DNA of 24,773 nt. Origin: Anaerolineales bacterium. GTDB taxonomy: Bacteria > Chloroflexota > Anaerolineae > Anaerolineales > JABWBV01. The translations under genes were made by a program, and so were the position numbers. This document shows, piece after piece, positions 1 to 7,117 of this stretch (the first letter of the stretch is position 1; the number at the start of each line of letters is the position of its first letter). The stretch spans positions 1 to 24,773 of the forward strand of contig JACKAX010000043.1 in assembly GCA_020634875.1 (NCBI GenBank). The letters are read 5' to 3'. The notes under the pieces are model-generated. The model was given only the letters and a program-made list of their open reading frames with translations. It did no database searches and was not told the origin of the DNA.

Positions 1-1036
1 CGGCGAGGTTCGCTTGTTCGGTTTCCGGGTCTACAAAATCCAGCAAGGAATTGTCGTTGATTACCCGGTCATACCATTCCAGGGCTTGAGCGTCGTTGCC
101 CTGGTTCGCCGCCGTGTCCGCATCGTGCAAGAGATGAATCCGAAAGTTGGAGGGGGCAAGCGTATCCTTCGCAAAGACCCACACGCCTTGTGCGGCATCG
201 TAGGTCCAGGTTCGTATTTTTCCCCGTGGCGGGCCGGCGGCAGCGGAACTGATCCCGCCCGCGGTAACGACCAAGTCAAAAATCCGGTCCCCGTCCAGGT
301 CAGCAACTTCAACTTTGGGGTTGGGCAAATCGTCGGTTCGGTCTGTCCGGTCGGCCAAACGGTTGGTGAACGTGTTGCCATCCCATACCAGGATTTTCAC
401 GTTGTCGAAACAAGTGCTGGCTCCGCACAGAGCATCGCTCATCACCAACTCTGCCGCGCCATCGGCGTTCAAATCCTGCCACAACCAGAGATGTTCCCCC
501 AGGGTGTAGCCAGCCTCGGCGGGTTGGTCATACGCCAAAAAATAAGCCCCATTCAGGCACACAAAAATTTCCAAAACGCCAGGCAGTGGGGGCTGATCCA
601 AGGCCGCTGGGTCCATCAGCGAGACGGCCAAATCCAGATAGCCATCCCCGGTGAAGTCTGCGACGGCGACAGGCCCAAACGGGTTGCTAAAGCCTAACGT
701 TTGCAGGCCCGCCGCCAGGGTCTCCGCGGTACCACCCTGATTCATAAAATTCAAAACTGCCTGGGGAAAATCCATCATCGTTCCTGCCGAAAAAAGCGCG
801 TCTGCTCGCGGCGCGACACATGTTTGGGGCGCGGTCGCTGTTGACTTCGGGGGGTCCGGGGTGGGTGCGGGCGCAATGACGGTAGGTTCAGGGAGGGGCG
901 TTTCGGTCGGGGCAAGAGAGACCTCCGTTGCTGTGTGTTTCGTCGGCGTGGGCGTTTCCACCGCAAACGAAACCTTCCCAATCCCACACCCCGCCAACAT
1001 CCATCCCAAAAGAAAAATCACGAGAAATTTTTTCAT
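1..1036 (-). CDS. Lipoprotein with FG-GAP/VCBS-like repeats (3' end outside window)
   Basis: The frame stays open from an ATG at 1034-1036 to the window edge, giving about 345 residues without the C-terminus. The N-terminus is a lipoprotein signal: two lysines, a hydrophobic run, then a lipobox MLAGC with the modified Cys at residue 17. A Thr/Pro-rich linker follows (about residues 27-66). Three segments then resemble FG-GAP/VCBS repeats with Asp-rich turns: ADFTGDGYLDLAV, QDLNADGAAELVM and ADLDGDRIFDLVV. The visible end has a TPR-like helical stretch. The start is supported by GAGGT seven bases upstream. The family suggests a lipid-anchored beta-propeller on the outer face of the membrane, possibly calcium-binding; no enzymatic role can be read. 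It diverges from the gene at 1262. Confidence 0.75.
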   Translation of the reverse strand, partial: MKKFLVIFLLGWMLAGCGIGKVSFAVETPTPTKHTATEVSLAPTETPLPEPTVIAPAPTPDPPKSTATAPQTCVAPRADALFSAGTMMDFPQAVLNFMNQGGTAETLAAGLQTLGFSNPFGPVAVADFTGDGYLDLAVSLMDPAALDQPPLPGVLEIFVCLNGAYFLAYDQPAEAGYTLGEHLWLWQDLNADGAAELVMSDALCGASTCFDNVKILVWDGNTFTNRLADRTDRTDDLPNPKVEVADLDGDRIFDLVVTAGGISSAAAGPPRGKIRTWTYDAAQGVWVFAKDTLAPSNFRIHLLHDADTAANQGNDAQALEWYDRVINDNSLLDFVDPETEQANLA

Positions 1037-1063
1037 CACAGACCTCATTTACTTTATCCGTCC

Positions 1064-1127
1064 AGACCTGACAGGTTTCACGCTTTTACGTGCGAACAAG
1101 GCGATTTTCTGGAAACCTGTCAGGTCT
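1064..1127. repeat. Perfect 16-bp inverted repeat with 32-bp loop
   Basis: The arms agacctgacaggtttc (1064-1079) and gaaacctgtcaggtct (1112-1127) are exact reverse complements. Each arm is itself nearly palindromic around ACCTGNCAGGT. It lies between the divergent genes at 1036 and 1262. It could be a short dispersed repeat of the REP/MITE kind, a hairpin in the leader of the lipoprotein gene, or a pair of operators. The sequence alone does not decide. Confidence 0.7.
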
Positions 1128-1227
1128 TTGATGTACTTATTTTCACCCCAAATGGTTTCCACGGAATGCCGAGCATGTAGCAGAATAAACAAACGGCGTT
1201 ACCGTTCCGTGACAGACACGCCAAATT

Positions 1228-1255
1228 TTGCAGTTCCCCCATTTTCGCATATACT
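1228..1255 (+). promoter_or_regulatory. Promoter for the 1262 gene, probably giving a leaderless mRNA
   Basis: TTGCAG (1228-1233) and TATACT (1250-1255) are separated by 16 bases. Transcription would be expected to start at about the ATG at 1262. The only purine-rich stretch, AAAGGG, touches the start codon and is too close to act as a Shine-Dalgarno site, which fits a leaderless transcript. Confidence 0.5.
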
Positions 1256-1261
1256 AAAGGG

Positions 1262-3496
1262 ATGGACGCCCAACCCTACCTCCCCGGACAACCGCCCGTC
1301 CCTGGCCCGCTCGCCCGATTTCTGCCCCCCATACCTGCGGGAATAGGCCAAACCTGGCTCCAAAAACGTTACCCACCCGGCGCGTGGATTCTCGACCCCT
1401 TCGGTGCGTCCCCCGCCCTCGCGCTGGAACTGGCCCGCGCGGGGTACCGCGTCCTCGTCGCTGCCAACAATCCCATCGTGCGCTTCCTCCTCGAAATGCA
1501 CGCCGGTGTACTCACCGCCACCCCACCCCGCCACGACGAACTCCTCGCCGCCCTTGAAATCCTCGCCTCCTCCCGCAAAGGAGCCACGCAAACCAGTGAA
1601 CGCCTCGAACCCCACCTCCTTAGCCTCTACACTACAACCTGTGCCCAGTGTAACGCTGAAATCTCCGCCGACGCCTTTTTATGGGAAAAAGACGGGGAAG
1701 TGCCCTTTGCCCGAATTTATCACTGCCCCCATTGCGGCGATGAAGGCGAACGCCCCGCGACAGACGCTGATCTGGCCCTGGCCGCTCGCTACGCCCAACC
1801 CGGCCCCCACCGTGCCCGTGCCCTCGAACGCGTCCTCCCCCTTAACGACCCCGACCGCGAACACGTCGAAGGAGCTTTACGCGTCTACCCGCCCCGCGCG
1901 GTGTACGCCCTCTTCACCCTCATCAACAAACTTGACGGCCTGCCCATCACCCCCTCCCAACGGAACCTCCTCGCCGCCCTCCTCCTCGTCACCTTTGACC
2001 AGACCAATACCCTCTGGCCTCATCCCATCGCCCGCGCCCGCCCCAAACAATTAACCGTTCCCCCCAAATACCTCGAACGCAACGTCTGGCGCGCGCTCGA
2101 AAACGCTGTTAACGTCTGGGTAGGGGTGGACGCGCGGGCCACCGCCCTCGTGCGCTGGCCCCAAGCCCCACCGGAGCGGGGTGGGATTGCTCTGTTTGAA
2201 GGCCGTCTCAAAGACCTTGCCGACTCCTTGCCCGAAAATCTTGCCGCGGTTGTGACCGCCATTCCGCGCCCCAATCAAGCCTTTTGGACGCTCTCCGCGC
2301 TGTGGGCGGGGTGGTTGTGGGGGCCGGAGGCGATGGGGCCGTTTCGCAGTGTGTTGCGCCGCCGCCGGTATGATTGGGCGTGGCACACTGAAGCATTACA
2401 TGCCGCCCTCCGCCGTCTGCCGCCCCGCCTGACACCTGAAACCCCGCTCTTTGCCCTGCTCCCTGAAGCGGAACCCGGGCTGCTCACTGCGGCGCTGGTC
2501 GCGGCGGACATGGGACTGTTCACGGTGACGGGGTTGGCGCTCCGTGAGGGGGATGATCTCGCACAAATTACGTGGGCCGCAGGGGACAATGGCGAGGCAA
2601 AAAAATGGATGGATGCGCGGCGGGCGAAGTTGATTCACAAAGCGGCACAGGCTTATCTGCGGGCGCGGGGGGAACCGGCTTCGTTTTTGAGTGTGCAAAC
2701 TGCGGTACTCCCAGCCCTCGCCCGTGCGGAGATGCTCACCCCGCCGGGCTTGGAGCCAGGCGACTCGTACGCGCAGGTGCGGGATGGGTTGGAGAACGCG
2801 CTTTTGCAGGAGAGTGGGATGGTGCGGTTAGGGGGCAGTGCAGCGGTGGAGGTGGGAAAATGGTGGTTGGAGGATATGGACGGGGCAGAGATGCCGTTGA
2901 GTGATCGCGTGGAGCAGACGGTGGTAAAGTTTTTGGGTGAACAGCCGGGTAAATCTTTGGCGGAGCTTGACGCGGCGATGTGTGCTGCGTTTCCGGGGGT
3001 GTTGACGCCGGAGGCGGAGTTGGTGCAGGAGTGTCTGGAATCGTATGGGGAGCGGCTGAATGGGGGCTGGGTTTTGCGCGGGGCGGATCGCCCGGAACGG
3101 CGGGAGCGGGATGTGATTGAGGTGCGGGAGATATTGATCGAGTTGGGAAAGCGTTTGGGGTATACCGTGCAACCGCGCGAGGAAGGTGTGGGGTGGGGTT
3201 CGCACGCGGGGGAAGTGGTCAGGTTCGGGATGCAGACTTCGGCAGGAATTGGGCCATTAACAGGAAAGCCTTCGACCGCGCCGTTAGCTTTGTTAGTCAT
3301 TCCTGGCGGCCGGGCAAATTTATTGTTATACAAACTGCGTCATGACCCGCGTTTGGGACAGGTGGGTTGGCAGTTTCTTAAATTCCGCCACGTGCGCCAG
3401 TTGGCGGAAAGCGCGGAGATCACGCGGGAGAACTGGCTGGAGCGGTTTGCGCTCGATCCGTTGACTTATGAGTCAGCGCAGATGAGGTTACTTTAG
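1262..3496 (+). CDS. DNA methylase-derived protein with Zn-ribbon and degenerate catalytic motif
   Basis: 744 residues. Residues 42-71 look like the AdoMet-binding motif I region of N6-adenine/N4-cytosine DNA methylases: ILDPFGAS, then a beta strand and NNP where active enzymes often have D-NP. Cys127-x2-Cys130 and Cys155-x2-Cys158 form a zinc ribbon inserted after this region, as in the Zn-ribbon adenine-specific methylases (COG1743-like). Near residues 331-350, where those enzymes carry DPPY before an aromatic stretch, this protein reads VTAIPRP followed by NQAFWTLSALWAGW. The catalytic tetrapeptide therefore seems lost. The C-terminal half (about 500-744) is not recognised. It may be an inactive methylase serving as a DNA-binding or scaffold protein, or a diverged enzyme. 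No restriction partner is adjacent. The family call rests on motif reading only. Confidence 0.6.
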   Translation: MDAQPYLPGQPPVPGPLARFLPPIPAGIGQTWLQKRYPPGAWILDPFGASPALALELARAGYRVLVAANNPIVRFLLEMHAGVLTATPPRHDELLAALEILASSRKGATQTSERLEPHLLSLYTTTCAQCNAEISADAFLWEKDGEVPFARIYHCPHCGDEGERPATDADLALAARYAQPGPHRARALERVLPLNDPDREHVEGALRVYPPRAVYALFTLINKLDGLPITPSQRNLLAALLLVTFDQTNTLWPHPIARARPKQLTVPPKYLERNVWRALENAVNVWVGVDARATALVRWPQAPPERGGIALFEGRLKDLADSLPENLAAVVTAIPRPNQAFWTLSALWAGWLWGPEAMGPFRSVLRRRRYDWAWHTEALHAALRRLPPRLTPETPLFALLPEAEPGLLTAALVAADMGLFTVTGLALREGDDLAQITWAAGDNGEAKKWMDARRAKLIHKAAQAYLRARGEPASFLSVQTAVLPALARAEMLTPPGLEPGDSYAQVRDGLENALLQESGMVRLGGSAAVEVGKWWLEDMDGAEMPLSDRVEQTVVKFLGEQPGKSLAELDAAMCAAFPGVLTPEAELVQECLESYGERLNGGWVLRGADRPERRERDVIEVREILIELGKRLGYTVQPREEGVGWGSHAGEVVRFGMQTSAGIGPLTGKPSTAPLALLVIPGGRANLLLYKLRHDPRLGQVGWQFLKFRHVRQLAESAEITRENWLERFALDPLTYESAQMRLL

Positions 3497-3497
3497 A

Positions 3498-4307
3498 TTA
3501 GTCTTCGACTATTGTAAGTTGGTGTTCAATATCTTCTTCAGTAATTTCAAAATAGATTTCTGCTAGAAATTGTTTGCGGGTTGGGTCAACTTCTTCAGAA
3601 TATGCCCAGACGATATCGTCAAGGGATGATGCACAGAAATAGCCAAAATTATTTAGCCTTTGAGAGGCTAGCGATATCTCGTCTACACGCTCATTGAAAT
3701 GAGATTCTTTATCTAAAATTGCTTGGATGTTTTTGTTACAAAATGTACTCAAACGCCATTGAATCAAGCTAGATGGAGCAAGGATGATAAAACTTCCTAT
3801 AACTGTGAAAATTAAAAAATGAGAAATGGATATATGATGTGCTCTTGCCCTATGTGTTGCTACCATCCCATTTCGGAGATATACCAAACCTGTTAGAAAA
3901 GGAAGGATGCCTAAGAGAGCAAAAATTAAACCTATACCATAAGAGTAAATCGAACTGATTAACGCAAAAAGGACAAAGGGCAACATGAGTATTTGAATAA
4001 CAAATGTAAATAGCGAGGCCGTAAAGAATATACCTGCAAATAGCCCTTCAAATTTCTTCATGTGCTGATAGTAAAGCATCCAAACTACTAATGTTAGCAC
4101 CGACATTACAATTCCCAGGTAGACAAATAATCGTATTCCTCCAAGTAATCCACCCTGCCCAACTAAACCAGAGCGAAACAATCCAGGGTCAATCAGAATT
4201 GCGATAATAGGCCACAAAATTCCCCAAATCATGTCGAAACGTTTATATTTTTTATTATGATCGTAATTGAAATCTCTCTCCCAAAATTTGGGTATTGTAT
4301 TGTCCAT
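3498..4307 (-). CDS. Multi-pass membrane protein of unknown function, AT-rich
   Basis: 269 residues, not recognised as a known family. Hydrophobic segments lie at about residues 26-46, 55-80, 88-108, 110-145 (probably two helices) and 160-182, so five or six membrane passes are likely. A soluble, acidic C-terminal region of about 85 residues follows. The start ATG (4305-4307) has AGGAGA ten bases upstream, and that site overlaps the stop codon of the dehydratase gene at 4322, so the two are probably cotranscribed and coupled. Composition is odd: two sampled 60-base lines are 35-38% G+C, against about 68% in a line of the gene at 1262. The codon choice and composition suggest recent acquisition. 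The gene is convergent with the 1262 gene, with one base between stop codons. Confidence 0.75.
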   Translation of the reverse strand: MDNTIPKFWERDFNYDHNKKYKRFDMIWGILWPIIAILIDPGLFRSGLVGQGGLLGGIRLFVYLGIVMSVLTLVVWMLYYQHMKKFEGLFAGIFFTASLFTFVIQILMLPFVLFALISSIYSYGIGLIFALLGILPFLTGLVYLRNGMVATHRARAHHISISHFLIFTVIGSFIILAPSSLIQWRLSTFCNKNIQAILDKESHFNERVDEISLASQRLNNFGYFCASSLDDIVWAYSEEVDPTRKQFLAEIYFEITEEDIEHQLTIVED

Positions 4308-4321
4308 GATATTGATTTCTC

Positions 4322-5266
4322 CTAAACTTCATGCTCCCATTTCTCCAACATCTCCCGGTTCACTGCCGCACCTCCACAAACAATAAACACCACCGGCTCC
4401 CTCTGCGCCGATGAAACGGTAAACTCTGCTAACGGTTCTGCCCGATCATATCCCGCCGCAAGGGCAGCCCCACATGCGGGTTCGACCAGCACGCGATGAT
4501 CGTCGGCGAAGCGCAGGCAGGCATTGAGCGCCTGGCGATCTGTCACCAGCCAGGGGATGATTTCGTGCTGGCGGGATAGTTCCAACGCACGTGGGGTGAC
4601 GCGTTTTGCGCCGAGCGTGACCGCAATCGAACGGATGGCTTCGAGCGTGATCAACTTGCCGGCGCGTACCGCACCCGCGAAAGACGCGGCTCCGTCCGTT
4701 TCCACCGCCAGCACGGGCACATCCCCCCAACCAACCTGTTGCAACCCCTCTACCAGTCCGCACATTAGTCCACCTCCACCAACTGACACAACGAGCATCC
4801 CCGGCTTAACCCCATCTTCGACCAGTTCATCAATAATCGTACTGTGCCCCTGCCAAACTACCGGATCATCGAACGGGTGGACGTACGCGCTGTGTGTCTC
4901 TTTGGCCAATCGCGAGGCGAACGCGTGCGCTTCATCCCACACCGAACCGTAGACGATCACCTGCGCGTTTTCCCGCTCGATCAATTCCCTTGCCCGCGCG
5001 GATGTGGTTTGCGGAACAACGATAGTCACTTCCATGCTAAGTTTGCGCCCTGCGTTTGCCACCGCAAGCCCCGCGTTCCCCCCCGACGAGCAGACCACAC
5101 GCCGGATACCGCGTGCATACGCGTCCGCACACGCTGCGCCCATCCCGCGCGATTTGAATGACCCAGCAGGTTGAAAAGCTTCCATTTTGAGCAGAACTTC
5201 GGTGCCGAGAATTTGACTGAGGCTGGGGGATTCCCAGAGAGGGGTACGAATGTAGAGGGGGGGCAT
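4322..5266 (-). CDS. PLP-dependent L-serine/L-threonine dehydratase (SDS-like)
   Basis: 314 residues, fold type II PLP enzyme. GSFKSRG places the Schiff-base lysine at residue 38. SSGGNAG, shortly after, matches the substrate carboxylate loop. SVGGGGL is the glycine loop that holds the PLP phosphate. VEPACGAALAA and VIVCGG-like segments near the C-terminus match animal-type serine dehydratase (SDS), which this protein resembles from end to end more than it does long biosynthetic IlvA. There is no C-terminal ACT regulatory domain. The expected reaction is deamination of L-serine to pyruvate, and of L-threonine to 2-oxobutanoate, in the cytoplasm. Serine is the likelier main substrate, but specificity cannot be fixed here. 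The AT-rich membrane protein gene lies 14 bases downstream. Confidence 0.85.
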   Translation of the reverse strand: MPPLYIRTPLWESPSLSQILGTEVLLKMEAFQPAGSFKSRGMGAACADAYARGIRRVVCSSGGNAGLAVANAGRKLSMEVTIVVPQTTSARARELIERENAQVIVYGSVWDEAHAFASRLAKETHSAYVHPFDDPVVWQGHSTIIDELVEDGVKPGMLVVSVGGGGLMCGLVEGLQQVGWGDVPVLAVETDGAASFAGAVRAGKLITLEAIRSIAVTLGAKRVTPRALELSRQHEIIPWLVTDRQALNACLRFADDHRVLVEPACGAALAAGYDRAEPLAEFTVSSAQREPVVFIVCGGAAVNREMLEKWEHEV

Positions 5267-5323
5267 AAGGTTTCTCTTTTTATTGAGGAAGAAAGGAGTC
5301 GCAGAAAATTTTTATTGGATTTC

Positions 5324-5578
5324 CTAAACGGTTTTATTTCCGCGACGATTGTTTAAGGTGAATAGGGCAATCCCAATCCAGACAACATTCACCGCCACGG
5401 ATGGGAACGCACCGTAGTAAAGGGAGTTAATCGTCAACAGACCACCGCCCGCGAGGTTGAGTAGTTGGTAGTTGAGCGAGTCGCCTGCCAGTTTCTTGCG
5501 GGAGACGAGAAAGTAGGCCAGGAGCAGACAGGCCGCGCCAATCCAGCCGAGAATGTCAATGATCAGTTGGGGCTTCAT
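5324..5578 (-). CDS. Small membrane protein, CBU_0592-like
   Basis: 84 residues with about three hydrophobic helices: residues 5-24 (ILGWIGAACLLLAYFLV), 38-55 and 60-76. The pattern GWIGA..LLLAYFLVSRKKL, then YQLLNL.GGGLL.INSLYYGA.PS, then N.VWIGIALF matches small proteins grouped as CBU_0592-like, whose function is unknown. The ATG lies inside the end of the CAP-domain gene, overlapping it by 23 bases, so translation is probably coupled. It is the last gene of the CYTH-CAP group. The charged C-terminus (RRGNKTV) probably faces the cytoplasm. Confidence 0.75.
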   Translation of the reverse strand: MKPQLIIDILGWIGAACLLLAYFLVSRKKLAGDSLNYQLLNLAGGGLLTINSLYYGAFPSVAVNVVWIGIALFTLNNRRGNKTV

Positions 5579-6488
5579 TCAGGATACCTTCGGGGCCAGT
5601 GGGGACAGTGAGAGTGCTGGCTGTGGTAAATTGCCAGGTGTAGGTGAACGGCGTGCCATCATAGGTGCCACTGACGCTCACGAGAATGGTCGTGCTGACA
5701 GGAAGGGTCTGCGAGGGGTAAATCTGAATGCCTTTATGCCCAACGGGGAGATTGGTATCGGCGGTGTGGGCGAGTGGGGTTCCACTAAAGGTGATGAGGC
5801 TGGAAGAACTGATCGTGGGGGTTGCACCAAAATATTTCCAGTTGATTGTGATCGGGTACGCCTCAGCAGGGATGTCCGTTTGGTTGGGGGCAGGGTAGCG
5901 GATCGGCCAACCAGAGTAACTGTCATCGGCCCCAGAGTTGAAGTTGGAGAGAACATCGAGTGCGGCTCCGGCCCGGTTGTTGCTTGCAGTGTAAAATCCG
6001 TATCCAAAGGTGGGCGTGGTGGGGTAGAGCAACCACAGCCGATGCCCAACGGAACTCATCCATCCTTCGATGGAGTGGTGAACTTCCCAATAGGGCTGAA
6101 AAAACGCACTACCTAGCCACGCATTCCCGTTTTGGGCGCAGATTTGCCCGGCATCGGACGCGTAAGGCAGACTTGGGTTCTGTTCGTGGGTCAGGTCATT
6201 GTTTTCGGCCATGTAGCGGGCGTGTTCCCAGCAGTTGTTATTCAGCGTGGCATTTTCTGTTACAGCGGGGACACCTGCGATGCCGCGGAAATAATTGACG
6301 TATTCGAGCCAATTGTTCGGGTCAATGGTAGTAGGGGGCGCGACGCGTTGGATGATCGGCAAATAAACGTGATAGGTTCCCCCCGAAGGCGCGCTTTGGG
6401 CGAGAAGTGGTTCGGATTTGAAAGCGATCAGGAGTAAAACAAACAGGCTAAAAGTGCCAAAGGAGAGGGGGCGGAATAGATTTTTCAT
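5556..6488 (-). CDS. Secreted CAP (SCP/PR-1-like) domain protein
   Basis: 310 residues. A signal peptide covers about residues 1-31, with a probable cleavage after LLAQ. It is followed by YHVYLPIIQR, a VYLP-type segment typical of exported Chloroflexota proteins. The CAP domain spans about 55-185: it starts with NYFRGIAGVPAV, then N...CWEHARYMAENNDLTHEQ, a GWMSSVGHR segment and YGFYTASNN. A beta-rich C-terminal region (about 215-300) resembles an Ig-like domain (ITFSGTPL, VSVSGTYDGTPFTYTWQF). CAP proteins are extracellular; bacterial members have no agreed activity, though some bind lipids or calcium. The start codon overlaps the CYTH stop as ATGA, and the end overlaps the next gene by 23 bases, so this is the middle gene of a tightly packed operon. 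Confidence 0.85.
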   Translation of the reverse strand: MKNLFRPLSFGTFSLFVLLLIAFKSEPLLAQSAPSGGTYHVYLPIIQRVAPPTTIDPNNWLEYVNYFRGIAGVPAVTENATLNNNCWEHARYMAENNDLTHEQNPSLPYASDAGQICAQNGNAWLGSAFFQPYWEVHHSIEGWMSSVGHRLWLLYPTTPTFGYGFYTASNNRAGAALDVLSNFNSGADDSYSGWPIRYPAPNQTDIPAEAYPITINWKYFGATPTISSSSLITFSGTPLAHTADTNLPVGHKGIQIYPSQTLPVSTTILVSVSGTYDGTPFTYTWQFTTASTLTVPTGPEGILNEAPTDH

Positions 6489-6976
6489 GGGATTTCCTTT
6501 AGGGTGACGAGATGTCCTCCGGTAAAAGTGGGATCATGGGTTACTTCACGTGCAGCAAAGGGTGGAATTTCGAGATGCGCGGGGGTCTGTTCGTCAAATT
6601 CGAGTTCGCACAGGATCAGGCCGTGAAGCGTGCCTTCAAAGACGTCAATAGAATAGGTTTTACCCTGGTAAGGGTAGGGATACCGGCGTTTACGAAGGGT
6701 GGGGCCTTCGAGACAGGCAAGGAACTGAAATTCGGCCTCGTTCAAATAGATGTTGGTGATGATGGTTTCCAGGCCGGTGCCTGTGGGCGGATTGTATTTT
6801 TGCGTGAGTTTAAGGGCGGTGACGTTTCCGTCAGGGTCTTCCATCCGGCGGAGGCGGAGACGCGTGCCGGGAATGTACCGGTCTATGATGCGGGTGTGTG
6901 GGCTGTTCGGGGTCAGGCCGGGGGGGAGTTGGGTGAGGAGGTAGCGATGTTCACGCTCGATGCGGGCGTATTTCAT
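6485..6976 (-). CDS. CYTH-domain protein (putative triphosphatase/class IV cyclase family)
   Basis: 163 residues, the usual length for a stand-alone CYTH domain. Near the N-terminus is E7-R-E9-H-R11, a variant of the ExExK metal-binding signature with Arg replacing Lys. Other hallmarks are RLRLRR (substrate phosphate contacts), ALKLTQKY, and the late strand SIDVFEGTLHGLILCELEFD with its acidic residues. Family members hydrolyse triphosphates (thiamine triphosphate, inorganic triphosphate, RNA 5' ends) or make cyclic AMP; the substrate here is unknown. It is first in an operon with the CAP-domain gene, sharing a four-base ATGA overlap. No Shine-Dalgarno site is visible before the ATG, and I could not find a convincing promoter in 6977-7117. 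Confidence 0.8.
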   Translation of the reverse strand: MKYARIEREHRYLLTQLPPGLTPNSPHTRIIDRYIPGTRLRLRRMEDPDGNVTALKLTQKYNPPTGTGLETIITNIYLNEAEFQFLACLEGPTLRKRRYPYPYQGKTYSIDVFEGTLHGLILCELEFDEQTPAHLEIPPFAAREVTHDPTFTGGHLVTLKEIP

Positions 6977-7117
6977 GAGTTATTTTTTTTAAAGCACGAA
7001 GTTCCCGCAGGAAAAAGACACGAAGAACAAGAAGTCCATAGGTTTGGTGTGGTTGGGTGGGTTTGAAGTTAGTCGGGGGAGGTCAAACTTGGACATGGTA
7101 ACTTTTTGTGTATAAGT

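Noticed and set aside
14..697. Long plus-strand reading frame opposite the lipoprotein gene
   Set aside because: The minus strand over the same span gives a lipobox, a Thr/Pro linker and three Asp-rich repeats; the plus-strand peptide has no recognisable features.
1155..1212. Weak inverted repeat CACGGAA...TTCCGTG upstream of the 1262 promoter
   Set aside because: Only seven paired bases across a long loop, which is easily expected by chance.
7000..7040. Repeated gcacgaag/gacacgaag words after the phosphoesterase gene
   Set aside because: Too short and imperfect to call an element; possibly a worn dispersed repeat.
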